Shown one piece after another: positions 51,568-53,645 of a DNA stretch of 53,645 bases. The DNA is taken from NCBI GenBank assembly GCA_902784805.1, contig CACZWD010000004.1:1-53645 (forward strand). The letters are read 5' to 3'. The stretch is from an uncultured Ruminococcus sp. (GTDB lineage Bacteria > Bacillota > Clostridia > RUG12999). The first letter of the stretch is position 1, and every line of letters begins with the position of its first letter. A program made the position numbers and the translations under genes. The notes beneath the pieces were generated by a model, which ran no database searches, was not told where the DNA came from, and saw only the letters and a program-made list of their open reading frames with translations.

Positions 51568-53116
51568 GGTTTGCCTCCTCTTCTTTTTCTTCTTCAAAGG
51601 AAGATTTTGTCATAAGCAGCCCGATTTCTTCTTTTTTTGCGGTCCTTCCGTCAACAATTCCTGATACCTTGCCTCCGGCAATAACAAGAATACGGTCACA
51701 CAGCTCAATAAGAACGTCCAAATCCTCACCGACAAAAATAACCGCAGTGCCTTTTTCCTTTTGTTCATTTAAAAGGTTATATATCATATAAGACGAGTTA
51801 ATATCAAGCCCTCTTACAGGATAGGCTGCCATAAGTACTGTCGGAGCGGAAGAAATTTCCCTTCCGACAAGGACCTTCTGAACATTGCCGCCCGAAAGCT
51901 TTCTTACGGCGGTACTTGTACTCGGAGTAACAACCTCGAGCTTTTCGACAACCGTATCCGCAAGATTTTTCGGAGCTTTGCGTTCAAGAAAAGCCGTATT
52001 GCCTTTTTGATAGCTTCTGAGCATCATATTGTCTATGATATCCATATTTCCCACAAGCCCCATACCGAGCCTGTCTTCCGGAACAAAAGCAAGACGGACA
52101 CCCATATCTCTTATCTGAATCGGTGTTTTATTACGCAAATCTTCTTCTTGGTTTGTTTTGGGGTCAACATAAACTATTTTACCTTCCGCAATAGGCTGAA
52201 GTCCCGCAATTGCCTCAAGAAGCTCTCTTTGTCCGCTGCCCGCAATGCCCGCGATACCAAAAATTTCTCCTGCCCGAACGCTGAATGATACATTGTCAAG
52301 AAGCGTAATATCATCACGGTTTTTACAGCTAAGGTTTTCAACCTTCAAACGCTCGATATCACTCTTAGGCTCGCTGCGGCTGATATTTAATTCAACCTTC
52401 TTACCGACCATCATTTCGGTAAGCTGCGCCTCATCGGTTTCTGCGGTATTTACCGTACCGATATATTCACCCTTGCGAAGCACGGCAACGCGGTCGGATA
52501 TTGAAAGCACTTCATGAAGCTTATGAGTTATTATTATAATTGCCTTACCGTCATCACGCATCTTTCTCAGAATTTTAAAAAGCTTAACCGTTTCCTGCGG
52601 AGTAAGAACGGCAGTCGGCTCATCAAGAATTAAAATATCGGCGCCGCGGAAAAGCACTTTAATAATTTCAACGGTCTGTTTTTCGGAAACCGACATTTCA
52701 TATATTTTTTTGGATGGGTCAATATCAAAGCCATATTGTTCGCTTATATCTTTTATCTTCTTTGAATAGCGTTTCATACTGAACTTTTCTTTATCCTCAA
52801 GCCCCAGAACGATATTTTCGGCTGCGGAAAAAACATTTACCAGCTTAAAATGCTGATGAATCATACCTATTTTATAATCAAACGCGTCTTTCGGCGAATT
52901 TATGTGAACCTCTTTACCGTCAATAAATATTTCACCGCTGTCTGGGAAATATATACCGGAAATCATATTCATAAGAGTAGTTTTTCCGCTTCCGTTTTCT
53001 CCTAAAACAGAAAGTATTTCTCCCCTGCTTACAGTCAGAGAAATATTTTTATTCGCGGCAATGCTGCCAAAACTTTTTGAGATATTTTTCAGCTCTATTG
53101 CGGCAATGCTGTCCAA
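51560..53116 (-). CDS. Nucleoside ABC transporter ATPase with two ABC domains (NupO-like)
   Basis: 518 residues. First domain: Walker A LGENGSGKTTLMN near 40, signature MSVSEKQTVEIIKVLF near 145, Walker B ILILDEPTAVLTPQE near 165. Second domain: GIAGSGQRELLEAIAG near 290, signature KLSGGNVQKVLVGREI near 400, then AAYPVRGLDINSSYM in place of a classic Walker B Glu, as usual in the second half of this family. Acidic C-terminus. Start is TTG at 53116, 6 nt after GGAGGGG. Overlaps the first permease gene by 8 bp. Confidence 0.94.
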   Translation of the reverse strand: MDSIAAIELKNISKSFGSIAANKNISLTVSRGEILSVLGENGSGKTTLMNMISGIYFPDSGEIFIDGKEVHINSPKDAFDYKIGMIHQHFKLVNVFSAAENIVLGLEDKEKFSMKRYSKKIKDISEQYGFDIDPSKKIYEMSVSEKQTVEIIKVLFRGADILILDEPTAVLTPQETVKLFKILRKMRDDGKAIIIITHKLHEVLSISDRVAVLRKGEYIGTVNTAETDEAQLTEMMVGKKVELNISRSEPKSDIERLKVENLSCKNRDDITLLDNVSFSVRAGEIFGIAGIAGSGQRELLEAIAGLQPIAEGKIVYVDPKTNQEEDLRNKTPIQIRDMGVRLAFVPEDRLGMGLVGNMDIIDNMMLRSYQKGNTAFLERKAPKNLADTVVEKLEVVTPSTSTAVRKLSGGNVQKVLVGREISSAPTVLMAAYPVRGLDINSSYMIYNLLNEQKEKGTAVIFVGEDLDVLIELCDRILVIAGGKVSGIVDGRTAKKEEIGLLMTKSSFEEEKEEEANHD

Positions 53117-53205
53117 GTTCAGCCCCTCCTTTTAAAAATGGTTTTTGTTTTAAAAAGAATACACAAAAATTTTACGCACTCTGTTTAAAACAAAAAAACG
53201 AATAC

Positions 53206-53229
53206 AGGCGGAGCTGCTATGCTCCGCCT
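53206..53229 (-). terminator. Hairpin between the BMP gene and the ATPase gene
   Basis: AGGCGGAGC/GCTCCGCCT with a 6-nt loop; a run of seven T lies 7 nt beyond the stem on the minus strand. Leaky termination here would give more binding protein than transporter, common for such operons. Confidence 0.65.
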
Positions 53230-53249
53230 ATTTTCCGTTTGTTTAAATA

Positions 53250-53645
53250 TTAAAACATCTCATTAAGAAGTGTAATTCCGTCGATCCTAAGGTCAAAGTA
53301 CGGAGCCGAGCGTTTTTCGGACTCATGGAAATATCCGTCCTTTATAACCTCTGTATCGGGAGTATAAGCTTCATCGGTATCAACATCTGCCTGATAGCTG
53401 TCAAGCTTATTGCCTTCAACTGTGAATGTATCGGTATTGAATACATGAAGCGTTCCCGCAACAAGCTCTGCTTTTGCGGCTTCAATAGCTTCTTTTGTAC
53501 CTTCGGCAGCGGCCTTATCATTGATATCAGTAAGAACAACAGAGCCTGCTTCGATACCTTCGCACCAATCAAACGGAATTTCTTTACCGTCAAGGTATGA
53601 ATTTACAACAAATTCATAGTAAGGTGTCCAGTCAATTCTTGAAGA
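53250..53645 (-). CDS. BMP-family nucleoside-binding lipoprotein, C-terminal part cut by window edge
   Basis: The last 131 residues of a gene entering from the right edge. IDWTPYYEFVVNSYLDGKEI, then VVLTDIN, EAIEAAKAELVAGTLHVFNT and KDGYFHESEKRSAPYF fit the second lobe of BMP/PnrA periplasmic-binding-type proteins. The signal peptide and first lobe lie outside. It would capture nucleosides for the ATPase and permeases encoded downstream. The specificity is by family only. Confidence 0.88.
   Translation of the reverse strand, partial: SSRIDWTPYYEFVVNSYLDGKEIPFDWCEGIEAGSVVLTDINDKAAAEGTKEAIEAAKAELVAGTLHVFNTDTFTVEGNKLDSYQADVDTDEAYTPDTEVIKDGYFHESEKRSAPYFDLRIDGITLLNEMF

Noticed and set aside
1..53645. 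CRISPR array, tRNA or rRNA genes
   Set aside because: No regularly spaced repeats and no tRNA or rRNA sequence were noticed while reading, though a covariance search was not possible.

Overview
The window reads as a piece of chromosome from an endospore-forming, AT-rich member of the Firmicutes, most likely class Clostridia and probably anaerobic. The support is bofA, spoIIP, spoIIM, a spoIID-like gene, spoIIGA-sigE, pyruvate phosphate dikinase, type III glutamine synthetase, a folate ECF component and a BMP-type nucleoside transporter. The species cannot be named from the sequence. No rRNA, tRNA or CRISPR array was seen. House promoters are very regular: at least ten sites show a TTGACA-like box, exactly 17 bp, then a TATAAT-like box.

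Layout. 1-13.6 kb: nadE (cut by the window edge), glnN, an L,D-transpeptidase and rho on the minus strand; bofA-spoIIP on plus; an SLH-anchored HtrA-like protease; rqcH; a FolT-FolC fusion under a THF riboswitch; and a YibE/F-like membrane protein. 13.6-23.7 kb: a long minus-strand run reading rpsO, pnp, yqzL, recO, ppdK, rnc, radical SAM, spoIIM, xerD-like. 23.7-29.6 kb: a minus-strand translation-modification cluster (prmA, rsmE, tmcAL, yabB-like, rsmI) followed by a stalk-domain surface protein. 29.7-34.0 kb: a decayed, visibly GC-richer island of gene fragments joined by deletions, with a truncated group II intron. 34.1-42.8 kb: secreted transglutaminase-like and SpoIID-like proteins, an intact tyrosine recombinase, a BspA-type LRR lipoprotein, a radical SAM protein, a DMT transporter and a CmpB-family membrane protein. 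42.9-46.7 kb: spoIIGA-sigE, a divergent SLBB/HhH protein and rhaA. 46.8-49.2 kb: rpmH-rnpA-yidD-yidC-khpB. 49.2-53.6 kb: a nucleoside ABC transporter operon (BMP lipoprotein, ATPase, two permeases) whose last permease has an in-frame stop.

Genes that plausibly work together: sigE is processed by SpoIIGA, and candidate sigma-E promoters precede bofA-spoIIP and spoIIM; SpoIIP, SpoIIM and SpoIID-type proteins belong to engulfment. RNase III, PNPase and S15 are encoded close together, and the pnp leader looks like an RNA switch able to hide its own Shine-Dalgarno sequence. FolT imports folate, the fused FolC would trap it as polyglutamate, and the riboswitch senses the product.

The best candidates for something new are the pnp leader switch, the FolT-FolC fusion with its THF-riboswitch expression platform, the XerD-position recombinase with two altered catalytic residues, the shared spoIIGA/SLBB control region with a Spo0A box, and the inverted-repeat cluster at 15406-15456.
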